Shown: piece by piece, positions 1 through 11,338 of the stretch
How the letters are laid out: every line of letters starts with the position of its first letter
How positions within the stretch are numbered: the stretch's first letter is position 1
Source: Cylindrotheca closterium
Lineage: Eukaryota > Bacillariophyta > Bacillariophyceae > Bacillariales > Bacillariaceae
Assembly: GCA_933822405.4 (NCBI GenBank)
Contig: CAKOGP040001980.1
Location: forward strand, 714,784-778,783
Reading direction: 5' to 3'
DNA length: 64,000 bases
The notes under the pieces: generated by a model
Told to the model about the DNA's origin: nothing
Databases searched by the model: none
What the model saw: the letters and a program-made list of their open reading frames with translations, nothing else
Made by a program: the position numbers and the translations under genes

Positions 1-1815
1 AACACGCCTTGGCGATAGGCAATTTTGTCAAAGGCACTGTAAAGTGTCTCCAACAGGACGAAAACCTGAGAAGGCTCGCGTGCAGATGACCAGGCTGTGA
101 AGCCAACAATATCAGCGAAGATCACGGACGTGTTTGGAAATAGATCGGCAAGCGGAGCCTTTCCAATGATGGCTGAGGTGCGAAAATCCATAGAGGGCAT
201 TTCTTCACTCATGAATTCGTCGTCGTTCTCGTGAATTCGTTTGGTGTACAGGCGGTCTCGGATGGCAGATGGAAAGACGTCAGAAACGATTAAGTCCTGG
301 CGCATGATGCGATCCATGACAACCCTCTGTCTTTGTTTCACAGCGAAATCGTATATCAGGAAAACAATCGTCGTGAAACAGAAAATGAGTACCACCACAG
401 CTGATGAGAACAAAGCACTCTGAGTGACATATCTGAATTGAAAGTCTTTTGTTGGGTACAGGTGAAGAGTAACTTTTGGAATACACTCCCCAGCGGAGAG
501 TTCGGATTCGTCAGCATCAAAATCAACCAGGGTTTCGGATACTTCCATTTCATCAAATTCAACTTCATGAACATCGTTGTCTGACAACATGATGGTTCTT
601 GGCCCATTGATTCTATAGGAGATAGACTCGATGCGCTCTTCTAGATCGGTTGTTTGGCAGCTGCTTCGGATGACAGCGAGGATTCCAGCGAACTCTTGGT
701 CTACTAGATTCGATAAGACAGCGGACCAGTCAATTTGCCACGACAACACGGCAACAACTTTTGCATCTTCAGCTTTAGCGTCGACTTCACTAAAGATCGG
801 TTGTACAATTGTACTCTGTGCAAACATTCGCTTCGTTGCCACGCTTGTATGCAGCGATGGAAAAGCAACAACAGGACTGAGAGAAGCATTGGCTGCTGCA
901 ATCAGCTGCGTTTCACCATGGAACCCTACCGACAGGTCGTAGTTGGTCGGAAGATCATTGATTTCAGAAAGGATAGCGCCTCTCCTCAATGGGTAAGTCT
1001 GCCAGATTGGCAAAACAGGTCCATCGTGATCTATTTCGGTTGGCTGGGACAGGTCCAAGCCGTAGTTATGAACATAAGGAATAGTATGCATGATAAAATC
1101 TTCAACCGTTGCGTTTGAATCTTCATGGTCAATAGAGGCTTGATACCAAGCGGGAGCTTTTTGCTCGGCGTAGATAGTCCAGTCATTGATCATTTCTTTC
1201 TGCACAACTGGTGCAAAAGCAAGGATAGATCCCCCCAAGCCCCAAAGAGGAGCAACTCTTGACATTTTGGACGACCAGTGCTCAATAGTTACGAATGGCC
1301 AAGTTGCGTTTTGAATTGATGCTTCAGAAGAGATCATTACCGAAGAAGAATCCAAAGTTCGAAAGAGGTTTTCCATCGATTGACCAACGACAGCGACGAT
1401 TTCAGATGCACGCCCGTTGAACTTAAAAAGACAGAGCCAGAAAAGGTGTTAGATGATTTACAATTAGCACATGCAGAATTTGTAGAGTACGAATTTGTAG
1501 AGTATTATGAAAACATACCTGATTTTCAAACTCCTCATGTTCTTGCTGCGAGACAAGTAAGTAAGCAATGATAGCCACAGCTGCAACAGCGAGAAATAAG
1601 ACTAAGGAAACCATAATTTTTGCCTTGAAAACGAAATCATCCTCTCGCTTAACTTCTTCTGGTCTCTCATACAATTTTGTTTGGCTACGAGGCATACTAT
1701 CGGCATCAGGAGTATCACCTCCAGCGCTGCCATTATCATACATCGCTCCATTGTAGGTGGTGAAATCATGCGATGGGCTGTGGGCACTCGCAGAATAAAC
1801 GCTCCGGTCCGCCAT
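1..1815 (-). CDS. Receptor-type guanylyl cyclase (cyclase/PDE family), copy 1, 3' part cut by the window edge
   Basis: Membrane cyclase making cyclic nucleotide from NTP. I model exon 1 as 1519-1815 and exon 2 as 1421 down to the window edge, with a 97-bp GT-AG intron in phase 0. The join FENQ/FNGRASE matches the two paralogues to the right. Visible are a short cytoplasmic tail, a first membrane segment after the EDDFVFKAK patch, an extracellular region of about 320 residues with a CHASE-like look, a second membrane segment, and the start of the class III cyclase domain (FADIVGFTAW, with the first metal-binding Asp). The window ends at KIAYRQGV, so the rest of the cyclase and any phosphodiesterase domain lie outside. 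The PDE half is inferred from the two complete neighbours. The start at 1815 is the first ATG of the open frame. Confidence 0.85.
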
Positions 1816-2490
1816 GGTTTGGTGTAGTTGGAACGATTTGATCTTCTACCTTTTGTGGCTAATGCGTGGAAAAGTTGAGTGACGACGTGACGGCAACAAA
1901 TTTGAATGAGTTGGTTTGATTGGAACCACGTCGTTCGAATTCATTTGATATTTGTTAAATACAGCATGACGTAAAATGACAGAGGACAGTTCGTTGCGGT
2001 GTCAAAACAAATAAGGGGCTTCTCGGATTTCTGATCCCACATCTGTTGGGTATTTTGGGCTACACGTGTACCTAACGTAAATGTAGCTCTGGTAGATACG
2101 CCTTTACATATAGTACTCGTGAAGAACGATCTGACTCACAAACTAAGACACACTGCAACCCGCCGATGGATGGTCATCATCATTCACTTAAAAAAAAATC
2201 TTGGTCTGTGACACCTGCAGCTGACACACGAAAATTCATCAATGAAAAAATCTTCCAATCTGTTCGACTTCAAGTCATGTTTGAAACACCCGAAAAATGA
2301 AGCCAGCATGTCGGAATCCACTTCAAGACTTGAAATGGCTCATCTCATTGAGGGTGATCGATTGCAGATTGATTCGAGATATTGAAGTCCAATTTACGAA
2401 GAAACCCAAAAAATGGAATTCATGCTATTAATATTCATAGATTTCTATATTATAATTGTGCATATTGGAATATAATACATAAAACCATTT
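1816..2490. other. Intergenic spacer between cyclase copies 1 and 2
   Basis: Holds the promoter side of copy 1 and the 3' flank of copy 2. It is AT-rich with several short A/T runs. I see no supported gene, RNA or repeat in it. Confidence 0.6.
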
Positions 2491-5400
2491 TTAATTCCCC
2501 TCTTTTTTAGCCATTTTCTCCTCGAACTTTTCCAGAAAGCCTTTTACAATGTTTTCACCTTCACGAACCCACTCCTCACGATTTGTCTTCGCATAGTTGA
2601 GGTACTCTTCAGAAGATACTCCAAATACACCACAGTCATCGAGCTTCTTGGCCAACGGAATCACGTAGAAGTCAAAGAATCCAATCTCGCCCGTATACCA
2701 GTTGATGCTGGGATCAACGTCAGCTCGCCCGGCCTTGAAGGCTCCGTAACATTCCATGAAGAACTTTTCATTCCATGTCTTGTAAATGTGCCAATGTTGC
2801 ATGGTGTGAGACACATCGGAAGCTTGGATCAAGTGCTCAATCACAATGGTAGCCTTGCGATCTACACTTATCGAACTGGGCTCGTACAGGAAGGTCCCTG
2901 AAAAGGCAGCATCCCATCTCTTCTTGCGGAGTGCCTGGAGTTCCTTGTCGACAATATCAGTGGCCATGACTGTATTGACAACCAATTGTCGGAAGCGGTG
3001 AAGATCTTCTTCTGTCTGATAGATGCAAGCCCGAAGGTCCTTGTATTCATCTTGCATGAAAATCTCCCATGCGAGATCGACGCTATTTTGTTCTGCCACT
3101 GACTTGTTCTTGTAAATTTGAGCACTTCGAGCATTTTCCTTGACGAGCTGCGAGTTTGGAACTCCAGGGTGGTCGGCATCATGGATGATTGCGGAGAAAA
3201 CAACCGCAAATTGTGTCAAAGGATCGGAGGTAATACCATATGAATGGCCAGCCAAATCGACCAAATCCAATGCTTGATCGGGGCTGTTTGATTCGAGACC
3301 ATTGCCTTCTCCAACCTTGACAATGCGGCTTAGAAGCTTCTGCACTGATGCTGTCACGTGACTGTTAAGATAATTGTTGCGAATATTAAGTGAGTTGCGA
3401 TAAGTTTATTCCAACGGATTCAAAAGGTTGATCAGAACGCTCACCTGGCATGCTCGTAATTGTGGAATGGATTGTTTTGATAAAGAGATGCGATACCGGA
3501 TAGCAGCGACCGTAGCTGTGTACGGGCGGCTTCTCCAATGTCAACTTCTGTTGGCCTCAAGCGGTTGCGAAGCTCATCTTCCTCAAAGCGCTTCAAATGA
3601 ATGATCGGAATGAACTCTTCAAGCACGGTGCCATTCCCTCCAACTTTGGCTTCTGCTTCTTTAAGACCGTCGATGGATTGGACCACGCCACCTCTCGAGG
3701 CAATGATCTGTTGAAGAAGAGTTGATAGATTTTCCACATTCCATTCCACAAGACGATCAATTTTGGTCATCTCCTCCACGCCATCAATGTCATAGTCGAG
3801 GTCATCTTCCCCTTCGGTGTCACTTGGATCACTTCTGGAACCTTCAGAACGTGTGTCAGAGGTTTCCTCAGAAGTTTCTTCCGTCTTGGCAGTTTCTTCT
3901 GTCTTGGCAGTGTCTTCAACACTGATTATTTCGTTCTTAGGTCTTGACTTTTTCCTGCCTTTGTTGGCTCTAAGTGTCTTCATCCAATACGTCTGCATGT
4001 TGCCTTTACCCTTGACGAATATGGTAGTCGATCGAGGGAAAACCCACCTTCCCAATCCGGCTTCCTTTAACAAGGCGGCTGTTGCCTCCGTCACTTGAAT
4101 TCGATTCCTCTCTCCAGTATGTTCCATTCGAGCAGCCGTGTTCATGGTGTCACCAAAAAGCTGGAAGCGGCTACGCTCCCCTCGCAATACACCAGCTGTC
4201 ACTTGTCCACTGAGAAAGACGAAGGACACAATGATGGAACGCAAGAGTGAGAACAAATAAGGGGTGAATGCGGGCAAATTAATGACCAATGAAGACTGAC
4301 CTGTGGATTCCGATTCGCATAGCCAAATCAGCAGTGTCTGGCCCCAAAGACATCTCCAATTTCAATGTAATATCCTTCATCTTTTTCAAACAGCTTCGAG
4401 CGAATCGACAAGCAACTACCGCATGCTCTTCGTTGGGTTCTGGAAGCCCGGCCGCTGCAACATAGCAATCGCCTACAGTTTCGACTTTGAACACACCGTG
4501 ACGATAGGCAATCTTGTCAAAGGCGTTGTAAATGGTCTCTAGCAGAACGAAGACTTGAGAAGGCTCCCTTTGGGACGACCAAGCAGTGAAACCGACAATG
4601 TCCGCAAAGATCACGGACGTGTTTGGGAACAGGTCAGCAAGTGGAGCAGAACCAATCATATGTGACGTTCCAAAATCCGCATTTAACAGATCATCTTGGT
4701 TGGGGTTTTGTCCATCGTCAATGTTCCCGTTGTAGAGTCGATCTCGTATAGCAGATGGGAAGACATCAGACACAATCTTTTCTTGTCTCATGATTCGGTC
4801 CATCACGATTCGCTGGCGTTGGCTGACAAGGAAGTCATAGATAATGAACACCACACTTGTGAAACAGAAAATAAAAACCACAACTGCAGCGTAGTATAGA
4901 GCCTCTTGAGTGACAAATGTTTTTTGGAAATCGTTCGTTGGATAAAGATGAAGTGTCACTTTTGGGACACAAATTTGGGATTGTAGGTTGGCTTTACCAC
5001 TACCAAGATCAGCGAGAACTTGGGAAATCTCCATTTTATCGAACTTTTCGCTGTGGATATCTTCGTTTGCGAGAAAAATGGCTCTTTGTCCATTAATCCT
5101 ATAAGTGACTTCGCTGGTATGCTCTTGACTGCTGCCTGATTGGCAGCTACTTCGAAGAACGGCAATAATGCCAGTAACATCTTGTTCTAATAGGTTGGAG
5201 AATACAACCGACCAGTCAATTTGCCACCATAGGACAGCAACCAGCTTTGCGTCTTTACCTTCAATATCGACTTCCTCAACTTCCTCGAAAATAGGCTGCA
5301 TGATGGTACTTCTAGCAATGTTCTCACGTGTACTCTCATTTACACCGACATAAGACAAGGAAATAACAGGGCGAAGAGTCGCATTGACAGCTTCAATCAA

Positions 5401-6282
5401 AGGCATGCCACGCCCAAGACCTTGAAGGATATCGTAGTTCGTTGGAAGTGCTTCCATTGATGGAGATATCTTGCCCATTCTGAGTGGATGGGATTGCCAA
5501 ATAGGCACAACAGGACCATTGCGCTCAACTGGCGTCGCCACAAAGCTGTTGTTAGCATATGTGTGTACATATGGAATAGTTTTACTGACGAGCTCATCAA
5601 CTGTCTTGTTTGAGTCTTCAAGGTTGATGGAGCCTTCGTACCATACTGGAGCTTGTTGCTCCACGTAGGTGGTCCAATCATTCACAATCTGTTGTTGGAC
5701 TATGGGTGCTAGAGCAAGTGTAGATTGTCCAATACCACCTAACTTGAAAATTCGATCTGCTTTCATTGACCAGTGGTCTATAGTGACGAATGGCCAAGTT
5801 TCGTTTTGTGCGGACGCTTCTGAGGAGATCATGACAGATGCAGAATCGAGAGCTTGAAAAAGCTTCTCGATATTCTGGCTAACGATAGCGGCAGCTTCGG
5901 ATGCGTGACCATTGAACTGAAAGAGGTTTAGACCAAGCCATCATCTTGCATTTGCGCTTCATTTTTCAGTACATACCTCGTTTTCGAATTCTTCTTGTTC
6001 TTGTTCTGTGACTAACAAGAATGCCACTATAGCGACAGATGTCACAGCCACAACTAGAACAAATACGACGAGTAATCTCACTCGACCAATGAATGTATCT
6101 TCTCGCCTTGTTACCTTTCTTGTTTCTTCAGGCAAGTCAATTGAAGCTGTTCCATCATTGCTGCTATTCTCAAAGATTGTCACAGTCTCATACATGGTCC
6201 CATTCCCAATCGACAGCTCAACAGAATTTGAATCGGACTCCATTTGACTTCTGGATGATATGCTTTTGGAGTCCTTCATCAT
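2491..6282 (-). CDS. Bifunctional membrane guanylyl cyclase/phosphodiesterase, copy 2
   Basis: Four exons: 5977-6282, 4301-5916, 3445-4209 and 2491-3361, giving 1185 residues. Introns of 60, 91 and 83 bp are all GT-AG and keep frame. Order: acidic N-tail, TM1, CHASE-like ectodomain, TM2, class III cyclase domain, acidic linker, class I phosphodiesterase. The cyclase keeps both metal Asp (FADIVGFTAW, VETVGDCYVA) and the Glu of KVET that reads guanine. The Cys expected before LFGDT is Gln (SRFQLFGDT), so purine choice is not settled. The PDE carries the HDxxHxxxxN metal signature (HDADHPGVPN) and an SDVSHTMQHW helix. The fused protein could make and destroy the same messenger at the plasma membrane. 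The third intron splits the PDE at YEHA/SHV and is absent from copy 3. An upstream in-frame ATG at 6546 exists; ATG 6282 is preferred because it aligns with the copy 3 N-terminus. Confidence 0.88.
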
Positions 6283-7206
6283 TCGTTTGGTTTGGTTTGG
6301 GATGGAGTTTCGCTTGTTGTACTTGTGTACCTGGGAGGTGGGAGGTGGGTACAGAATCTCGAGGAGGTTTTGACTTTCACGTTTTTTTGATGATCTTGGA
6401 TGTTTTTTTGATGATCTTGGATGAGTGATTGATGCCACAGAATGACGTCGAACAGGCGTTGTGCATACGTCAGTTATCGATCTGTTGTCTGAGGAAAGTT
6501 TCGTTAATTGATCGAGTGGAATGTTGCTGGCACTAAAAATAACCAATAAGTAACAAGGAACAATTTTTTATGCTGATGTCAGGACAAAGAAGATGAGAAG
6601 GCACAAACAGAGAGGCCTTTCCTTGTTTCCTTCTCTGCCTTCCACATCCTTGTATTTCGAAATGCCTTTTTCCCGTTACCACGAACGTGAGACAAGAAAA
6701 CGAACTCCGCCAGATGTGTCACAAATTTGACGCTACAGTATTATCGGCTTTGAGCTTGTGGGCCCATCCAATAATCGAATATTAATACCGCGTGAGCACT
6801 GTAAACTTGATATTATGGATGTTTTGACAAATTGCCAGATGTCATGGACAAAACTGTTTGTACAGTTGAGTGGAAAGGTCTCTTAGTCTTGTGGAACCGG
6901 TACCCAAACCCGGTGGGCTCACATCTCACATCACGTTTACAATACGGTGTACTCCCCCGCGGCACAAAACACCAAGTTCGATGCTGAGATAGACCCCAAA
7001 GTCACAGCAGAAAGCAGAAGCTACAATGGGATGAGTTTATTTTTAGCTGGTTCACAAGAGATTTGTATTTTCGCAAATTTGTTTTATATTCAATTGGCAA
7101 TCATTTTTTGAAAATATTGCATGCTATGGTTTTATAGTCAATATGTACAATCCCATCTTCTATTCAGTCACCATAAATCCCCTGGAGCTGACGCCTAGCA
7201 TCTTGC
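6283..7206. other. Intergenic spacer between cyclase copies 2 and 3
   Basis: Upstream region of copy 2 and 3' flank of copy 3. Apart from the 21-bp duplication listed separately I see no gene or RNA here. The open frame running upstream of 6282 (to 6546) has low-complexity sequence and no match in the paralogues, so it is treated as 5' leader. Confidence 0.5.
6381..6422. repeat. Perfect 21-bp tandem duplication
   Basis: Two identical 21-bp units (6381-6401 and 6402-6422), each a run of seven T followed by GATGATCTTGGAT, lie in the probable 5' leader of cyclase copy 2. They look like a recent slippage or unequal-exchange event. No function is claimed. Confidence 0.9.
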
Positions 7207-10200
7207 TTATTCAATTTCTTGAGCGTTTGCATTCTCGTAGTCTGCCAAGAACTCTTTGACGATGTTCTTGCCTTCGCGGGCCCACTCGTCACGATTGGCT
7301 TGGGCATAATTCAAGTACTCATCAGAAGACACACCGAACACGCCACAACTGTCGAGCTTCTTGGCCAATGGAATGATGTAGAAGTCAAAGAAACCAATCT
7401 CGCCCTTGTACCATCCTTCACTAGGATCACTGTCTGCTCGCCCGGCCCTGTAGGCACCGTAGCACTCCATGAAGAATTTCTTGTTCCACGACTTGTAGAT
7501 GTTCCAATGTTGCATCGTGTGGGACACATCGGAAGCTTGGATCAAGTGCTCAATCACAATGGTAGCCTTACGGTCCACTTGCATGAGCTCTGTTTCCTCA
7601 ACTGGAGTTTCAGAGAAAGCGGTCTCCCATCTTGTCTTGCGGAGAGTCTGGAGCTCCTTGTCGCAGATGTCAGTGGCCAAGACGGTGTTAATCACCAACT
7701 GTCGGAAACGGCGAAGATCCTCTTCGGTCTGGTAGATGCAAGCGCGAAGGTCCTTGTATTCGTCTCCCATCAACATTTGCCACGCGAGATCAACGCTGTT
7801 CTGTTCCGCAACAGACTTGTTCTTGTAGATTTGTGCATTTCGAGTTTTTTCCTTAACAAGCTGTGCGTTAGAAACTCCCGGATGGTCTGCATCATGAATG
7901 ACAGCGGAGAATATAACTGCAAACTGAGTCAATGGATCGGAGGTGATTCCGTATGAATGACCAGCCAAGTCGACAAGGTTGACATCGTGCGATCTTTGAT
8001 CAAGTCCATTGCCCCTTCCATGCTTCACAATACGGCTCAGAAGCTTCTTAACAGAAGCTGTCACGTGGCTAGCGTGCTCAAAGTTGTGGAACGGATTGTC
8101 TTGATACAATAGGGCAAGATTCGACAACAAGCTTCGGAGTTGCGAGCGAGCAGCTTCGCTGATTTCAACTTCACCCGACTTCATGCGATTACGAACCTCG
8201 TCTTCATCAAAGCGTTTCAAAGAAATAATGGGGGCGAACTCTTCAAGCACTGTGCCCTCTTCCCCAATTGTGGTTTCGACTCCACGGATATGGTCAATTT
8301 CTTGCACTACACCACCTCGAGAGGCTATGATTCGCTGAAGAAGAGGCGTAAGAATCTCGACATTCCATTCGACTAGACGGTCTGTCTTTGACATTCCTTC
8401 CACCTCTCCCAGGTCATAATCGATTTCTTCGTCGTCTGAATCATCAGAGTGATCATCCGAAGGTTCATCAGATTCCCCTGCTGTCTCGAGTGTCTCTGCA
8501 ACAGTTGAAACATCACCGTTCACGGTTGACTTTTTCCTGGATTTCTTGGGTCTTGTGTCCTTGATGAAATAAGTTTGCATGTCGCCTTTGCCCTTGACGA
8601 AAATGGTACTTGATCGAGGGGAAACCCATCGTTCTAGACCAGATTCCTTCAACAGGTCGGCTGTCGCTTTGGAGACATGGATGCGGTTTCTCTCTCCAGT
8701 ATGCTCCATTCGGGCAGCTGTGTTCATAGTGTCACCAAAAAGCTGGAAGCGACTGCGTTCACCTCGAAGAACACCAGCTGTCACTTGTCCACTGAAAACA
8801 ATAATCGATACAAATGATGAAAGGCGAGGGTTAGATCAAATAGTCGCGTGTACGAGTAGATTGATGACGCACAAAGACTTACCTATTGATTCCGATTCGG
8901 ATACCCAAGTCAGCTGTATCTGGTCCCAGTGAGACTTCCAGCTTGAGTACCATCTCCTTCATTTTCTTCAAGCAGCTTCGAGCGAAACGGCAAGCAGCTA
9001 TCGCGTGCTCTTCATTGGGGTCTGGTAGCCCGGCCACTGCAACATAGCAATCGCCTACCGTCTCAACTTTGAATACGCTGTGACGATAGGCAATTTTGTC
9101 AAATGCGCTGTAAATTGACTCCAAGAGGACGAAGACTTGAGAAGGCTCCCTTTGGGATGACCAAGCAGTGAAACCGACGATATCTGCAAAGATAACGGTC
9201 GTGTTTGGGAACAGATCGGCAAGAGGAGCTGATCCAACGATATTCGAAGGTCCAAAGTCCAATGGATCATGTAAATCGTCGTGCTGAGAGCCTTGGCCAT
9301 TGTAAAGCCGATCACGGATGGCAGTTGGGAAAACGTTTGACACTATGATATCTTGTTTTGTGATTCGATCCATTACCACTTTTTGTCGCTCCTTCACAAA
9401 GTGATCGTAGAGAAGGAAGACAGAACTGGTGAAAGAGAAAATGAGGACAACGATGCCAACATAGTAGAGGGCATTCTCAGTCAAAAATCGGTCTCGGAAA
9501 TCATTTGTTGGGTATAAAAGAAGCGTCACTGCGGGGATACATTCTTCCATTTGATCGTTTGATTGGTCGAATCCAAAATCAATAATAGACTCGGATATCT
9601 CCATTTCGTCAAAGTCTTTGTTGTGAATGTCCCGCGAGGCCAACAAAATTGAGTGTTGTCCATTGATCCTGTAAGTTAAATCGCTTGTTTGATCGCTTGC
9701 TTGACAACTGCTACGAAGAACGGCAACAATGCCAGTAACTTCTTCATCGAGTAGGCCCGAAAGGACTACACCCCAGTCAATTTGCCACCACAAGACTGCG
9801 ACGACATTGCCATCCTCTGCCGTGGTGTCCACTTCCTCGAAGATTGGCTGGACAATCGCACTTCTTGCTCTTCTATGTCCAGTGTCGTCGAGAAAAATCG
9901 AAGGAAATGCAATGGCTGGCTTCAGAGATGTCCTGGTGGCTTCAACCAAATGAGTCTCACCATCAAGGCCTTCAAGAATATCATAATTGGTCGGAAGATC
10001 TTCAATTGTTGGGGATATATCACCCAACTTGAGTGGATAGGACTGCCAAATAGGCACAACGGGGCCTTCTCGTTCGACTGGTGTTGCAGCGACGCTGTCG
10101 GCAGTATATGTATGTACATAAGGAATAGTGTGAATAATCAGGTCTTCAAGCGTCTTGTTGGGGTTGGACGTTTGATACCATAATGGAGCCTGTTGCTCGA

Positions 10201-10835
10201 CATATCTTGTCCAATTGTTTACCATCTCTTGCTGAACGATAGGTGCCAAAGCAAGCGTAGATTGCCCTATTCCACCAAGCTTGATCAGTCTTTCTGCTTT
10301 CGAAGACCAATGGTCAACAGTGACATACGGCCAAGCTTCGCTTTGTGAAGAGGCTTCGGAAGCGATCATGACAGATGCAGAATCCAATGATTCAAACAAC
10401 TTTTCTGCCCTTTGACGTACTACAGTGGCAACTTCCGATGCATGGCCAGCGAACTAAAGATGCAGAGGCATGGGTTAGACGATTTTTTAGTTTGAATTTG
10501 AGTCTTGCTGAAAGACATACCTGGTTTTCGAAGCCCTCTTTCTCTTGATTTGAGACTAGCAAGTAAGTCGAGACTGCTACAGCCACGACAGCGATGAGTA
10601 GTGCTGCTGCTACCAACACTTTGGCCCGATTAATGAAAGTGTCTTCTTTCTTGGCAACTTCGGGTGCATGGTAAATGTGGGTTGGAAGCGGAGGTGTTAT
10701 TCCGCTATCGTTGCTTGAGTCGAACGTAGTTTCATTGGCAGCGGATCCATACTCTGATGGAGTGTTGACGCTCCTAGAAGCAACACTCCTAGATGCATGG
10801 TTGTATGAATCAACACTCTTGTTATCTTCTATCAT
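7207..10835 (-). CDS. Bifunctional membrane guanylyl cyclase/phosphodiesterase, copy 3
   Basis: Three exons (10521-10835, 8883-10453, 7207-8791) give 1156 residues; introns are 67 and 91 bp. TM1 lies near residues 68-90, then a CHASE-like ectodomain, TM2 near 434-455, cyclase about 520-740, an Asp/Glu/Ser linker and PDE about 855-1150. Metal Asp are D529 (FADIVGFT) and D573 (VETVGDCY). E569 is the guanine-reading Glu, while the partner position is Q645 in place of the usual Cys. PDE metal residues sit in HNFEHASH (near 864) and HDADHPGVSN (near 928), matching HDxxHxxxxN. The PDE exon is uninterrupted, unlike copy 2. It is the most upstream of three head-to-tail copies and lies back to back with the heliorhodopsin. 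The family is known in diatoms; the trigger ligand cannot be read from sequence. Confidence 0.9.
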
Positions 10836-11338
10836 GATTTATTTTGTACACCTCACGATGAGTATTTTATGGTGAAATTTGATTTGTGATAAAACCACAA
10901 ATGTGTCGAACTTGGGAGAGGGGCGGTGCCATCTGATTCTTCGGATTCTTTCGATTTTTTTGGATGACGTTTGCGCCAATAGCTTAATGAATGGCTCTGT
11001 AGGACTTAATGAAAGGCTCTGTGGGACTTATGAAGGGCCAAGAGAAAAAAGGTGTCAACAAGTAAAAGAATAAAGGGATAAAACTATCTGCACAAATGAA
11101 CATTCGTCAAGACCTGTTCTTTAAATATAAAATAACTGTACATTCGTCATTTTGTGTGATATATAAAATCAGTTGCTGAAAAAGCGAACAATGATCACAT
11201 TCTTTGACATTCCGCGCTTATTGCGCCTCTGCTCTTGAAACTGTCTTGGCAATAATTTTGAAATGTTCTCACAATCCGACGGGTCGCTTCCTTGAAACAC
11301 ATCAATTTCAATCAAGCCCTTTGCATCATATTTTCATC
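10836..11338. promoter_or_regulatory. Shared upstream region of cyclase copy 3 and heliorhodopsin
   Basis: About 500 bp separate the two divergent start codons, so both promoters must lie here or overlap. Near the heliorhodopsin side the module ACATTCGTCA followed by ATATAAAAT occurs twice (about 11100-11130 and 11142-11168), and each ATATAAAAT could act as a TATA-like element. A 22-bp tandem repeat lies at 10985-11028. Promoter activity itself is inferred only from the layout. Confidence 0.45.
10985..11028. repeat. 22-bp imperfect tandem repeat, two units
   Basis: Units 10985-11006 and 11007-11028 differ at two positions (TAATGAATGGCTCTGTAGGA in the first against TAATGAAAGGCTCTGTGGGA in the second). 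They lie between the divergent cyclase copy 3 and heliorhodopsin genes and could be duplicated regulatory sequence or simple slippage. Confidence 0.8.

Noticed and set aside
6283..6546. N-terminal extension of cyclase copy 2 to ATG 6546
   Set aside because: The extension includes a slippage repeat and has no counterpart in copy 3. ATG 6282 aligns with the copy 3 start.
7219..7956. 245-codon open frame on the plus strand
   Set aside because: It lies exactly opposite the PDE domain of cyclase copy 3, whose homology is clear. It has no recognisable domain and is an antisense shadow.
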